A DNA stretch of 64,000 bases from Nocardia blacklockiae (GCF_015477355.1 NZ_JADLRJ010000004.1:310001-374000); one strand, 5' to 3'; shown: positions 46,588-56,184, counted from the first letter of the stretch. A program made the numbers and translations. The notes: generated from the sequence alone by a model not told the origin.

Positions 46588-47340
46588 ATGACCAGTACGG
46601 CGTCGACCACGGGGGCGCGAGACCACGCCCGCGCCCAAGCGGCGGAGGCCGCGATCGCGGGACCGCGGCTACCCGAAGGTGTTTCGGCAGAGCGGATCAC
46701 CTTCGCCCAGCGCGTGCCGGGTGGTGGCTACGCGAATGTGGTGCTGGGGCGCGGGACTCGGGTCCGGCTCGGGGATCCGGGTGGGGCGGCGTGCGCGCAC
46801 GTGCTGCTGTTCCGGGCCGAATCGCCGTGGGAGCGGCTGAATGTCGCGGACACGGTGAAGGTGCCGTGGCAGGCGTATCTCGGGGAGGGCCATCCGCTGC
46901 TGTCGGATCAGGGACGGGTGCTGGCCACCGTCGTCGCGGACTCCTCGGGTCGGCACGATGCGCTGTGCGGGCCGAGCGACGCGGCGCGGCAGGCATTGCG
47001 GCTGGCCGGGGCGAAACACGGTCTCGCGCCGCGGGATATCGGGCCGTCGGTGTCGTTCTTCCGGGGCGTGCGGGTCGGGGCGGACGGCAGCCTGGCGTCG
47101 ACCGGCGGGGCGGGCGCCGGTGCGGCGGTGGAGCTGCTGGTGCACCTGCCGGTGACCCTGCTGGTCGCCAACGCCGCGCATCCGCTGGATCCCACGCCGC
47201 CGACCGATCTCGACGTGGTCGCGTGGTCGTCCGCCGAAGACCTTGCGCGTCAGCACAATACGGACCCGGAGTACCTGCGGGCCGTCGAGAACACCGAACA
47301 GGCGTGGAACGCCGCACGCACCCTGGAGGCGCTGTCATGA
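46588..47340 (+). CDS. DUF1989 protein, urea-amidolyase-associated / carboxyguanidine deiminase subunit (CgdA-like)
   Basis: A 250-residue DUF1989 protein (RITFAQRVPGGGYANVVLGRGTRVRLGDPGGAACAHVLLF, VVADSSGRHDALCGPS). Its partner starts in overlap at 47337. In clusters with a urea-carboxylase-type enzyme, these paired proteins have been shown to form carboxyguanidine deiminase (CgdAB), which turns carboxyguanidine into allophanate (recalled from published work). The His/Asp/Cys residues in GRHDALCG could be catalytic or metal-binding. A GGAAGGAG RBS precedes the ATG. Confidence 0.85.
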   Translation: MTSTASTTGARDHARAQAAEAAIAGPRLPEGVSAERITFAQRVPGGGYANVVLGRGTRVRLGDPGGAACAHVLLFRAESPWERLNVADTVKVPWQAYLGEGHPLLSDQGRVLATVVADSSGRHDALCGPSDAARQALRLAGAKHGLAPRDIGPSVSFFRGVRVGADGSLASTGGAGAGAAVELLVHLPVTLLVANAAHPLDPTPPTDLDVVAWSSAEDLARQHNTDPEYLRAVENTEQAWNAARTLEALS

Positions 47341-47954
47341 CGACCCTCGACCGCACCGTCGTGCTGGACCAGACCGTCCCCGCCCGCGCGCCGTGGTCGG
47401 CGGTGGTGCGGGCCGGTGAGCAGCTGGAGATCATCGATCTGCACGGCAATCAGGCCGTGGACTGCCTGCTGTACTCCGCCGCCGACCACGCCGAGCGCTA
47501 CAGCGCCCAGGCCACCGTGACCGCCCAGCGCAATATCTTCCTGACCACGGGCAGCGTCTTGCGCACCGACGCGGGCACGCCGCTCATGACGGTGGTCGCC
47601 GATGAGGTGGGCAACCACGACACCGTGGCGGGCGCGTGCTCGCAGGAGTCCAATACGCTGCGCTACGGCCACCACACCCGGCACCAGCACGCGTGCGTGG
47701 AGAATTTCCTCACCGAGGCACTGCGGTGGGGCCTGGGCAAGCGGGATCTGGTGTCGAACATCAACTGGTTCATGAACGTTCCGGTCGAGGCCGACGGCAC
47801 CCTCGGCATCGTGGACGGCCGGTCGGCCCCCGGCAAGAAGGTCACGCTCCGCGCCGAGATCGACACCCTCGTGCTGGTGTCGAACTGCCCGCAGATCAAC
47901 AACCCGTGCAACGGCTTCGATCCGACGCCGGTGCGCATGGTCGTGACGCGATGA
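47337..47954 (+). CDS. DUF1989 protein, carboxyguanidine deiminase second subunit (CgdB-like)
   Basis: A 205-residue DUF1989 protein (IIDLHGNQAVDCLLYSAADHAERYSAQATVTAQRNIFLT, GNHDTVAGACSQESNTLRYGHHTRHQHACVENFL). It overlaps the first DUF1989 gene by 4 bp (ATGA) and the carboxyltransferase gene by 4 bp. The conserved Cys/His-rich segment CSQESNTLRYGHHTRHQHACVEN is probably the active site. Same pathway role as its partner. Confidence 0.85.
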   Translation: MTTLDRTVVLDQTVPARAPWSAVVRAGEQLEIIDLHGNQAVDCLLYSAADHAERYSAQATVTAQRNIFLTTGSVLRTDAGTPLMTVVADEVGNHDTVAGACSQESNTLRYGHHTRHQHACVENFLTEALRWGLGKRDLVSNINWFMNVPVEADGTLGIVDGRSAPGKKVTLRAEIDTLVLVSNCPQINNPCNGFDPTPVRMVVTR

Positions 47955-50014
47955 GCGCGCCCGCTGATCACGAATCAGCCGCTCGCGCAACGGGTCCCGA
48001 GAACAGCGGTCCGAAGTTCGAGGTGATCCGGCCCGGAATGATGACGACGGTGCAGGATTGGCCCGGCCGCGTCGGGTACTGGCACGTGGGGGTGCCCCCG
48101 TCGGGTCCCATGGACGATCTGTCGTTCCGGCTGGGCAACCGAGCCGTCGGCAATGCCGAAGGGGCGCCGGGGCTGGAGTGCACGCTGGCCGGGCCCGCGT
48201 TGCGGTTCTCCGAGAAGGTCGCGGTGTGCGTCACCGGTGCGCCGGTGCGGGTGACCGTCGACGGCGTTCCGGTCGCCCAGTGGCGGACGGTCGAGATCCC
48301 CGCCGGTGGCGTGCTCGACGTGGGCATGATCGCGGGCCCGGGGATGCGGTGCTACATCCTCTTCGCTGGGGGCATCGACGTGCCCGAATACCTCGGCAGC
48401 GCGGCGACTTTCACGCTCGGCCGCTTCGGCGGCGACAGCGGTAGCGCCCTGTGCGCCGGTGACGTGCTCGCAGTCGGCGCGACACGTGGCCGGTCGACTA
48501 CTGCCGTACCCACCGACGAGCAGCCGGTCTTCACCCGTCACTGGCAGCTCGCGGTCACCGAGGGCCCGCACGGAGCGCCGGAATTCTTCACGCGCGACGA
48601 CTTCGAGACCATTCTCGGCACCGATTACGAGGTGCACTTCAACTCCGATCGGACCGGCGTGCGACTGATCGGGCCGAAGCCGCAGTGGGCGCGCGCGGAT
48701 GGCGGCGAGGCCGGGTTGCATCCGTCGAACATCCACGACAACGCGTATTCCGTAGGGGCACTGGACTTCACCGGCGACACCCCGATCCTGCTCGGTCCCG
48801 ACGGGCCGAGTCTGGGCGGTTTCGTCTGCCCGGTCACCGTCACCGCCGCCGACCGCTGGAAGCTGGGGCAGCTGACACCGGGTGACACGGTGCGATTCGT
48901 CGCGGTTCGCGCCGACCGGGCCGCCGCGGCGAGCGCATTGGGTCCCGCCCGGCGCGCGGGCTGGCCGTTCGTCCTGTCCAGCGGGGGCGACGGCGACGAC
49001 GGGGTGCTGGCGCGCGCCGAATCCGACGACGCGGCCGTCACCTACCGCCGCGCCGGGGACGACGGCGTGCTCGTCGAATACGGCGAGATGACACTGGATC
49101 TCGGCCTGCGGGCGCGCGTACACGCCCTGCACCAGCACCTGCTCCACCGAGGCGAACCCGGGATCACCGAACTCACGCCCGGCGTGCGGTCGCTGCAGGT
49201 GCGCGTCGACCCGGACCGGCTGTCCACGGCGAAGCTGCTGGAACTGCTGGCCGAGGCCGAATCGGCGCTGCCGCCGGCCGACGACCTGGTGGTACCCAGC
49301 CGCACCGTGCACCTGCCGCTGTCGTGGGACGATCCCGCCACCCGCGAAGCCATCACGCGCTACATGCACGGTGTGCGCGCGGACGCCCCGTGGTGCCCGT
49401 GGAACATCGAGTTCATCCGCAGAATGAACGGCCTCGCGGACGTGCAAGCGGTCTACGACACCGTGTTCGCGGCCGAATACCTGGTGCTCGGCCTGGGTGA
49501 CGTGTACCTCGGCGCACCCGTCGCCACCCCCACCGACCCGCGCCACCGCCTGGTCACCACCAAATACAACCCGGCCCGCACGTGGACACCGGAGAACGCC
49601 GTCGGCATCGGCGGGGCCTACCTGTGTATCTACGGGATGGAGGGCCCGGGCGGATACCAGTTCGTCGGACGGACCACCCAGGTCTGGAACCACCGAACAC
49701 CCGCCACCGCAACGACTTCCGCCCACGCCGCGCCATCCGCCGCCGACGAACACCCCTGGCTCCTGCGGTACTTCGACCGGATCCGCTGGTACCCGGTCGC
49801 GGCGGACGAATTACTCGCGCTACGAGCGGATTTCGCGGCGGGCCGAGGCGAACTCCGCACCGAGGACGGCGAATTCCGGCTGGCCGACCACCGGCGCTTC
49901 CTCACCGACAACGCCGAATCCATCGCCGACTTCCGCCGACGACAGTCCGAAGCCTTCACCGCCGAGCGCGACTCCTGGCGGACCACAGGCGAACTGGCCG
50001 ACGCGCGAGCATGA
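47951..50014 (+). CDS. Urea/guanidine carboxylase carboxyltransferase (AHS2-AHS1) without biotin domains
   Basis: A 687-residue protein. Residues about 25-345 are an AHS2/KipA-like half (EVIRPGMMTTVQDWPGRVGYWHVGVPPSGPMDDLSFRLGNRAVGN, NIHDNAYSVGALDFTGDTPILLGPDGPSLGGFVCPVTV). Residues about 360-590 are an AHS1/KipI-like half (YGEMTLDLGLRARVHALHQHL, GITELTPGVRSLQVRV). A 100-residue C-terminal tail follows. Full urea carboxylases (about 1200 residues) also carry an N-terminal biotin carboxylase and a C-terminal biotin carrier; neither is present here, and no AMKM-like biotin site is seen. A trans-acting BC-BCCP subunit is needed, if it is a carboxylase. It overlaps the CgdB-like gene by 4 bp. Confidence 0.85.
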   Translation: MSAPADHESAARATGPENSGPKFEVIRPGMMTTVQDWPGRVGYWHVGVPPSGPMDDLSFRLGNRAVGNAEGAPGLECTLAGPALRFSEKVAVCVTGAPVRVTVDGVPVAQWRTVEIPAGGVLDVGMIAGPGMRCYILFAGGIDVPEYLGSAATFTLGRFGGDSGSALCAGDVLAVGATRGRSTTAVPTDEQPVFTRHWQLAVTEGPHGAPEFFTRDDFETILGTDYEVHFNSDRTGVRLIGPKPQWARADGGEAGLHPSNIHDNAYSVGALDFTGDTPILLGPDGPSLGGFVCPVTVTAADRWKLGQLTPGDTVRFVAVRADRAAAASALGPARRAGWPFVLSSGGDGDDGVLARAESDDAAVTYRRAGDDGVLVEYGEMTLDLGLRARVHALHQHLLHRGEPGITELTPGVRSLQVRVDPDRLSTAKLLELLAEAESALPPADDLVVPSRTVHLPLSWDDPATREAITRYMHGVRADAPWCPWNIEFIRRMNGLADVQAVYDTVFAAEYLVLGLGDVYLGAPVATPTDPRHRLVTTKYNPARTWTPENAVGIGGAYLCIYGMEGPGGYQFVGRTTQVWNHRTPATATTSAHAAPSAADEHPWLLRYFDRIRWYPVAADELLALRADFAAGRGELRTEDGEFRLADHRRFLTDNAESIADFRRRQSEAFTAERDSWRTTGELADARA

Positions 50015-50121
50015 GTCGGGCTCTCATCTAACGGGGCAGTACACAGCACGCAGGGCGGCGAAGGCGCTCGCCATGCCGCTGAACGCATCGAGAAACGGCC
50101 GCGGGCCGGGAAAGTTGGCGC

Positions 50122-51741
50122 ATGACTGTATGGATTCATCGGCGGCCCGAGGCGGAGGTCACGGCCGAGGTCGCGGCGGCGGCCGGGCCGCTGGCCGGGC
50201 TGCGGCTGGCGGTGAAGGACAACGTCGACGTGGCGGGTGTGCCCACCACCGCGGCCTGTCCGGAGTACGCCTACGTCCCGCCGGCGGACGCGGCGGCGGT
50301 GGCGGCGTTGCGGGCGGCCGGTGCGGTGGTGGTCGGGAAGACCAATCTCGACCAGTTCGCCACCGGACTCGTCGGCACCCGCTCCCCGTACGGTGCGGTG
50401 CGCAACGCGCTGCGGCCGGATCATGTCTCCGGCGGCTCGAGTTCGGGGTCGGCGGCGGCCGTGGCGCTCGGCGAGGCGGATATCGCGATCGGCACCGACA
50501 CCGCCGGGTCGGGCCGGGTGCCCGCCGCGTTCCACGGTCTCGTCGGGATCAAACCGACTGTCGGCGTGGTCGATACGGCCGGTGTCGTGCCCGCCTGTCG
50601 TTCGTACGACTGCGTCACTCTCTTCGCGGCCGATCTGGAGACGGCGAACCGGGCCATGGCGGTCATGGCGTCGGGTGCGCCCGACCGGGCCTGGCCGTCG
50701 GACGTCCGCCTGGCCGCGCCGCCGAATCCGGTTGTAGCCGTGTTCGATTCGCTCGATGCCTTGGATCCCCTGTGGCAGGCGGCGTTCGACCGTACCGTCG
50801 CGGGCCTGCGGGAGCGCGGCGTGCGCATCGTGACGGTCGATCCGGAGCCGTTCCTGGCCGCCGCGCGGCTGCTCTACGACGGCGCGCTGGTCGCCGAAAG
50901 ATACGCGGCCGTAGGCGAATTCGTCGACACGCATCCCGACGCCGTCGACCCGACCGTCGGCGCGATCATCGGCAACGCCCGCGACATCCCCGCGCACCGG
51001 CTGGTCTCCGATCTCGCCGAGTTGCAGCGGCTGCGCGCCCTCGCCATGGACAGCCTGCGCGGCGCCGATGCCCTGCTCGCGCCCACCGCGCCGATCCATC
51101 CGACCCTCGCGGAGGTGGCGGCCGATCCGGTCGGGGTGAACTCGCGAGTCGGCACCTACACGAACTTCTGCAATCTGTTCGACCTGTGCGCGGTCGCGGT
51201 ACCGGCCGGAACCGCCGGACCGGCGCAGTTCGGGGTGACCGTGTTCGGTCGTGCCTTCGAGGACGCCGTAGCCCTGGACATCGCCGCTCTCATCGCGGAA
51301 AAGCTTGACTCACAACCGCTTTCGGCATGGCCCCTGCAGATTGCGCCGACGCGGGAGCTGGTCGTGTTCGGCGCGCACCTGCGCGGGCAGCCACTCGAGC
51401 ATCAGCTCACCGACCTCGGTGCGCGCTGGGCCGGCACCGTGCGCACGGCACCGGCGTACCGGCTCGGCCTCCTCGACACGACTCCGCCGAAACCCGCCGT
51501 CAGCAGGTGTCCAGACAGTGCGGCGGGTGTCGCCGTGGCCGGTGAGCGCTGGCTGCTCTCCCCCGCCGCGCTCGGCCGCTTCCTGGGCGCGCTGCCCGCC
51601 CCGATGCAGCTGGGATCGGTCGAACTCGACGACGGCACGTGGGTCACGGGCTTCGGGTGCGACGCCGCCGCCGTGGCCGCCGCCGAGGACATCAGCGAAT
51701 ACGGCGGCTGGCGTGCGGCTCTCGCGGCAGGTGTGGTCTGA
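50122..51741 (+). CDS. atzF: Allophanate hydrolase
   Basis: A 539-residue amidase-signature enzyme that splits allophanate into ammonia and CO2. The Ser-cisSer-Lys motif is seen in RLAVKDNVDVAGVPTTAACP (Lys) and VSGGSSSGSAAAVALGEADIAIGTDTAGSGRVPAAFHGLVGIKPT. The C-terminal domain (from about residue 400: ELVVFGAHLRGQPLEHQL...GRFLGALPAPMQLGSVELDDGTWVTGFGCD) is the AtzF type. It lies 107 bp after the carboxyltransferase gene and completes the guanidine/urea route. Confidence 0.93.
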   Translation: MTVWIHRRPEAEVTAEVAAAAGPLAGLRLAVKDNVDVAGVPTTAACPEYAYVPPADAAAVAALRAAGAVVVGKTNLDQFATGLVGTRSPYGAVRNALRPDHVSGGSSSGSAAAVALGEADIAIGTDTAGSGRVPAAFHGLVGIKPTVGVVDTAGVVPACRSYDCVTLFAADLETANRAMAVMASGAPDRAWPSDVRLAAPPNPVVAVFDSLDALDPLWQAAFDRTVAGLRERGVRIVTVDPEPFLAAARLLYDGALVAERYAAVGEFVDTHPDAVDPTVGAIIGNARDIPAHRLVSDLAELQRLRALAMDSLRGADALLAPTAPIHPTLAEVAADPVGVNSRVGTYTNFCNLFDLCAVAVPAGTAGPAQFGVTVFGRAFEDAVALDIAALIAEKLDSQPLSAWPLQIAPTRELVVFGAHLRGQPLEHQLTDLGARWAGTVRTAPAYRLGLLDTTPPKPAVSRCPDSAAGVAVAGERWLLSPAALGRFLGALPAPMQLGSVELDDGTWVTGFGCDAAAVAAAEDISEYGGWRAALAAGVV

Positions 51742-51748
51742 GTCGACG

Positions 51749-53170
51749 CTAGGGCAGCCGCGGCCCCGCCGCCGCGCTCGCCCGCAATCCGTTCGCCCAC
51801 AGATCCTCGGCGATGTCGAGGCCCAGCCGGACGCCGCCGACATGCTGCGACAGGTCCATCCGTCCGGCGGCGTCGACGGCGAAAGCGTCGAAAATCCAAT
51901 GGACGCCGAGGAATACCCGGCTGCGGCCGTTCTCCTCGATCATCTGCCACAGCCCGCCGGGGAAGGTGCGGGCGTGCCGGGGACGCCGTACGCCGTGCTC
52001 GTCGACGCTGGTGCCGTCCAATTCGTCGGAGACGAAGGCGATTCCGTCCGTGAGGGGGTCGGGACCGTCGGTGCCGACACCGCAGAAACGGCGGGTGAGT
52101 TGCAGCGCGGCCGCGCCGAGCGTCGCATGTCCCGACGGGTACGCGGGATACGCCGGGGTGAACGGCGCGGCACCGGGATGGTTGGTGGGCGCGGCCCCAC
52201 GCGGCAACCAGAACGGATCGCAGTGCGCCTGTAAGTCTTGCGCCGCAACACCTTCCGGACCCATCGACGGATCGTGCTCGCGGATGCCCAGCACCGGGCG
52301 CCACAGGTCGTGCCGGTACTTGTCGTCCCAGGCGAGGATGGCCGCGTCCGCCATGGCGGCATTGACCAGGGCGAACAGCCGGGCGTTCTGCGCGGGCGTG
52401 TGCTCGCGAACCGTCGTCACGGCGCGGACGATCGAGTTGTACCACCGGGGCGGCGTGCCGATCCGATGCGCACCGTCGTAACCCCAGAACGTGCCGACCA
52501 GCGTCTCCTCAGGAGTGCGCCGGGCGAGATCAGGCGGCAGCGTGCCGGTCAGCTCGGCGGCGATGCCTTTGCCGCGCACCTCGCGCAGAGCCTGTTCGTA
52601 GGCCGGGTCGGTCTGCTTGGGCGGGGCGTCGAGGGTGTGGCGGGTGGTCGCCGCGAAACACCTTGCGCGAGCGCCGTAGTGGGGCGCGTAATAGCCCTGC
52701 TCGGGATGCGCCGGGTCGGCGCGGTGCCGTCCGGGGCCGGGATCGGGGTGGTAGCCGGTGTCGTCGAGGTCCGGGTCGTCGGCGCGGGCGGCCAGCATCG
52801 CCTGACCGACGGCCAGCCCGTGGGCGCTGCCCGCCCCGGTGCCGGGGCCGCGCAGCCCGGCCTGCTGCAGGGCCGTGTCCAGGCGCGCGGTCTGCGCCGG
52901 ATACAGGGCGGTGAGCACGGTGTGGGCGGCGACCGCTACGGCCGCGTCGGCGGAGGCGCCGGCCGGGGCCGACGGCGCAGTGGTCAGATACGTTCCGTGC
53001 GGTGCGGGCACGATGCCGAAATAGGCGTCGTGCATGGCGAGGTGGGTGAGCGCCAGGGCGCGCGAGCTGCCGACCGGTCCGCGCACGCCGCGCTCACCGT
53101 GCCGAGAGACGGTGTGCGCCAGCCGATCCGACTCCAGCGCGACATTGTTCCAATACAGGATCTGATCCAC
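51749..53170 (-). CDS. Vanadium-dependent haloperoxidase-like / PAP2 superfamily protein
   Basis: A 473-residue protein with the vanadate/phosphate-binding triad motifs: KYRHDLWRPV, AYPSGHATLGAAALQ and RSRVFLGVHWIFDAFA. It is all-helical with no signal peptide, so it is probably cytosolic, though it may act on exported metabolites. Bacterial homologues of this type include chlorinating enzymes in natural-product pathways and plain phosphatases. The sequence cannot tell which. It is convergent with the allophanate hydrolase, 7 bp apart. Confidence 0.88.
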   Translation of the reverse strand: MDQILYWNNVALESDRLAHTVSRHGERGVRGPVGSSRALALTHLAMHDAYFGIVPAPHGTYLTTAPSAPAGASADAAVAVAAHTVLTALYPAQTARLDTALQQAGLRGPGTGAGSAHGLAVGQAMLAARADDPDLDDTGYHPDPGPGRHRADPAHPEQGYYAPHYGARARCFAATTRHTLDAPPKQTDPAYEQALREVRGKGIAAELTGTLPPDLARRTPEETLVGTFWGYDGAHRIGTPPRWYNSIVRAVTTVREHTPAQNARLFALVNAAMADAAILAWDDKYRHDLWRPVLGIREHDPSMGPEGVAAQDLQAHCDPFWLPRGAAPTNHPGAAPFTPAYPAYPSGHATLGAAALQLTRRFCGVGTDGPDPLTDGIAFVSDELDGTSVDEHGVRRPRHARTFPGGLWQMIEENGRSRVFLGVHWIFDAFAVDAAGRMDLSQHVGGVRLGLDIAEDLWANGLRASAAAGPRLP

Positions 53171-53409
53171 TTGTCTTCCTACTCGGGGGTCTGTCGCGGC
53201 ACCGGCCCGCGGGGTGCGCTGCGACTCGACGGTGTGCCCTCCGAGTCGAGAATGCCCGGGTGCGGCCGGGAATACGGCAGTAGTCGACTACCCGAATCCA
53301 GGAAGTCACGCGACGAGGGTCCGAGTAGTGTCGTTCCGCGCGTGCGCTTTTCGCGTAGCTACCTACGCGGCGAAACGAAAAGCGCACGCGCGAAACGTCT
53401 TCGACGCCG
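53171..53409. promoter_or_regulatory. Leftward promoter region of the haloperoxidase-like gene and hairpin
   Basis: The segment holds a perfect 10-bp palindrome TAGTCGACTA at 53281-53290 and an inverted repeat CGCGTGCGCTTTTCG (53339-53353) with its complement at 53376-53390. An inner CGCGTAG/CTACGCG pair sits inside. The hairpin probably terminates the ABC transporter transcript from the right. The 10-bp palindrome may be an operator. No gene is seen here. Confidence 0.5.
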
Positions 53410-54987
53410 TCAGCGCGGCTTCACCTCCGCGAGCAATTCCGGCCCGTGGGTATCGAGACGCCGCTCGGCGATCCGGGCCGTCAGCAGCGCCGCGCCACAA
53501 CCCAGCGCCAGCCCGACCGGCAGTGCGCACCACTGGATCACGGCGCTGTGCAGGTATGCGCCCACGCCGAGGATCGCGAGCACGGGCAGGTTCACCAGCA
53601 ACTGCCCGAAACCGACCGCGAGCTGCACCAATGCCCGTGCGCAGCCGGGATTTCCGCCGCCGCCCGCGAAGGGATTGCCGCGTTGCGGCGGCAGCGGATA
53701 CGCCGCGTACACCGACAGGAAGATCGCGGTGCTCACGCCGACGCCGACGAACACGGGCATGGTCGACACCGCCCACGGATAGAACTCGGCATGCCCCAGC
53801 GCACCGGGCAGGATCAGGGTGAGCAGCAGCGCGAGCGGCGCGACCAGCACGGTCCACGCGAGCATCCGGCCGCGCACGTCGGCTCGGTTCGCGCCGGGCA
53901 CCACCAAGGTGTGCCACAGCGCGGTGCCGTCGAAGGCGTACATGTTGGCGCTGGCCATCGCCGCCATCCACACCACGAACGTGCCCGTGAACGGCACCGG
54001 CACGCCCGTCCCCTGCAGCGACAGCATCACCGGCAGCACGATGCCGAGCAGCAGCAGCGGCAACAACGCCGCCCGCCGCCGACTGTCGCGCCACCACGTG
54101 CGCAGTTCCTTGACCACCACGGCCCCAACGGGATTCGCGGGGATCACGCGGTCGAGCACACCGCCGCCCGCCTGCGCCCGGACCGGCCCGGCGGGCGCGG
54201 CCGTGGTGGTGAGGCGGCGGCGCAGCAGTACCGCCCAGGCCTGCCCCAGCAGCACCGACAGCAGAGCGAGGCCGAGCAGGCACAGCGCCGACAGCGCCCA
54301 CTGCCCGCCCGCCGCCGTCTCCACCGCATAAGGCGCCCAGCCCGACGGTGCTATCCGCAAGGCCAGCGCGAACGGCCGCGCGGCGTGCTCCAGTTTCGGG
54401 CCCACGGTGGTGACCAGCAGCTGCAGTGGGTAGTAGGCCAGGCCCACCAGCGCGGCCAGCAGCACACTCAGGTCGCGTCCGCGGCGCGAGCGCATGGCCG
54501 CGCCGATCCACGCCAGCACCACCCGCGACAGCACCACCACGAAGATCAGTTGCAGCACCGCGCCGAGCGCCGCGACCACAGCCGCCGCGATCCCGACCTG
54601 CGCGGCCAGCAACACCAGTCCGCCGAACGCGATCAGGTTGACCACGGCCGCCGGACCCGCGAAGGCCGCGGCGAGCAGGCCCACCGCCAGTTGCCGGTAG
54701 GTCAGCGGCAGCAACCGGAAATGCTCCGGCTGCAACGTCTCGTCGCTGCTGCCCGCGAGGATCGGGCCGCACAGCCAGCCCAGCGTCCAGACCGCGTAGA
54801 GGGCGGCGGCGACGTTGATCGCCGCGTCGAGTTCCCAGCTGTGCCCGGCCAGTGCGATGACCAGCGCGGTGAACGCGGCGGCCAGCACCCCGAACACGAG
54901 ACCGATCCAGAACGCGACCGCGGCCTTGCCGCTGCTGAGCGAGCGGACCGTCAGCCGCCACCGCAGCCGGATCAGGACGCCAACCAC
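53410..54987 (-). CDS. ABC transporter permease (large multi-TM)
   Basis: A 525-residue membrane protein with about twelve hydrophobic segments, beginning VLIRLRWRLTVRSLSSGKAAVAFWIGLVFGVLAAAFTALVIAL. It contains a large loop (about residues 225-290) with basic residues. It starts 16 bp inside the end of the ATPase gene, so it is coupled. It probably pairs with the ATPase to export or import an unknown substrate. It lacks a binding-protein partner, which suggests export. Confidence 0.82.
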   Translation of the reverse strand: MVGVLIRLRWRLTVRSLSSGKAAVAFWIGLVFGVLAAAFTALVIALAGHSWELDAAINVAAALYAVWTLGWLCGPILAGSSDETLQPEHFRLLPLTYRQLAVGLLAAAFAGPAAVVNLIAFGGLVLLAAQVGIAAAVVAALGAVLQLIFVVVLSRVVLAWIGAAMRSRRGRDLSVLLAALVGLAYYPLQLLVTTVGPKLEHAARPFALALRIAPSGWAPYAVETAAGGQWALSALCLLGLALLSVLLGQAWAVLLRRRLTTTAAPAGPVRAQAGGGVLDRVIPANPVGAVVVKELRTWWRDSRRRAALLPLLLLGIVLPVMLSLQGTGVPVPFTGTFVVWMAAMASANMYAFDGTALWHTLVVPGANRADVRGRMLAWTVLVAPLALLLTLILPGALGHAEFYPWAVSTMPVFVGVGVSTAIFLSVYAAYPLPPQRGNPFAGGGGNPGCARALVQLAVGFGQLLVNLPVLAILGVGAYLHSAVIQWCALPVGLALGCGAALLTARIAERRLDTHGPELLAEVKPR

Positions 54988-55736
54988 GACAACCCCTCGT
55001 CGCCGCCGACGCGACCGCCGACCAGGCGCACGAACGCCTCCTCCAAAGTGCCGTCGCCGCGCACCTCGGCGACCGTGCCCGTGCTCACGACCCGGCCCTT
55101 GTCGATCACGGCGAGGCGGTCACACAGGTTCTCCACCAGCGCCATCACGTGGCTGGACAGCACCACCGAGCCGCCCGCGGCGACGAAGCGCCGCAGGATC
55201 GTGCGGATGGTGCCGGCCGACACCGGGTCGACGGCCTCGAACGGCTCGTCGAGCACCAGCAGTTTCGGCGCGTGCAGCAGGGCCGTGGCCAAGCCGATCT
55301 TCTTGCGCATGCCCGCGGAATAGTCGACCACCAAGGTGTTCTCGGCGTCGACGAGTTCCAGGACGGTGAGCAGCTCCTGCGCGCGCTCGGCCACCACAGC
55401 GGCGGGCATGCTGCGCAGAAGTCCTGTGTAGGTGAGCAATTCGCGTCCGGTCAGCCGCTCCGGCAGGGCCAGGCCGTCCGGCAGCACGCCCACGATCGTC
55501 TTGGCGCGCACCGGATCCGCCCACACGTCGTGCCCGAAGATGTGCGACCGACCCGCGTCCGGCCGCAACAGTCCCACCGCCATCGACAGTGTGGTCGTCT
55601 TCCCCGCGCCGTTCGGACCGACCAGCCCGAAGAACGACCCCGGCGGTACGGTCAGCCCCACCCCGTCCACCACCCAGGGTCCCTCGAACCGCTTGTACAA
55701 CCCGGTCAGCTCGAGAGCTGGCGTATCCGGCTGCAT
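54972..55736 (-). CDS. ABC transporter ATP-binding protein
   Basis: A 254-residue ATPase. Walker A: VGPNGAGKTTTLSMAVGLL. ABC signature DYSAGMRKKIGLATALLHAPKLLVLDEPFEAVDP (with Walker B), and the H-loop region LSSHVMALVENLC. It resembles ABC-2-type exporter ATPases. It overlaps the permease by 16 bp; both read leftward. An RBS for the ATG at 55736 is GGGG-type and weak but acceptable. Confidence 0.93.
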   Translation of the reverse strand: MQPDTPALELTGLYKRFEGPWVVDGVGLTVPPGSFFGLVGPNGAGKTTTLSMAVGLLRPDAGRSHIFGHDVWADPVRAKTIVGVLPDGLALPERLTGRELLTYTGLLRSMPAAVVAERAQELLTVLELVDAENTLVVDYSAGMRKKIGLATALLHAPKLLVLDEPFEAVDPVSAGTIRTILRRFVAAGGSVVLSSHVMALVENLCDRLAVIDKGRVVSTGTVAEVRGDGTLEEAFVRLVGGRVGGDEGLSWLAS

Positions 55737-55838
55737 GAATCCCCTTCCGGCGGACGCGGCGCATCCTCACCAGAGGGATCGTCGCACGCCCGTCGCGCGC
55801 AACGCCGCACGCCGACCGGATCCGCCGCCGGTGCCGAC

Positions 55839-56180
55839 TCACGCCGCGATCGGCCGCGGATACGGACTGCGCATGGACAGGAAGCGGATTTCCAGATCCT
55901 CCCGCAGGTAGTCCATCCGCCGCTCCCAGAACGCGCGCATGTGCGGCAGCGCGAGATGCCGCTCGAGGTCTTCCTTCGACCGCCAGACCTCGTAGAACAC
56001 GAAAGTGTCCGGATCCTCGGCATCCTCGTGGAAGTGGTACTCGAGCGCACCGTCCTCCGTGCGCGTCGGCGCGACGAACGACAGCAGCAACTCCCGCAGC
56101 TCCGCCGCCTTCTCCGGTTTGGGCCGCGCGAACCCGACCAGCGAGACCGGACCCGAGCCGGAAGGTACGAAAATATTCAT
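55839..56180 (-). CDS. Antibiotic biosynthesis monooxygenase (ABM) family protein
   Basis: A 113-residue ABM-type ferredoxin-like protein (VSLVGFARPKPEKAAELRELLLSFVAPTRTEDGALEYHFHEDAEDPDTFVFYEVWRSKEDLERHLALPHMRAFWERRMDYL). Members include quinol monooxygenases and heme degraders. Its ATG at 56180 lies inside one of the paired operators, so ArsR binding should block it directly. Its substrate is unknown. Confidence 0.88.
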   Translation of the reverse strand: MNIFVPSGSGPVSLVGFARPKPEKAAELRELLLSFVAPTRTEDGALEYHFHEDAEDPDTFVFYEVWRSKEDLERHLALPHMRAFWERRMDYLREDLEIRFLSMRSPYPRPIAA

Positions 56181-56184
56181 ACCT
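56163..56184. promoter_or_regulatory. ArsR-type operator 1
   Basis: AGGTACGA-N6-TCATACCT (8-bp arms with one mismatch) overlaps the ABM start codon (56178-56180). Confidence 0.8.
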
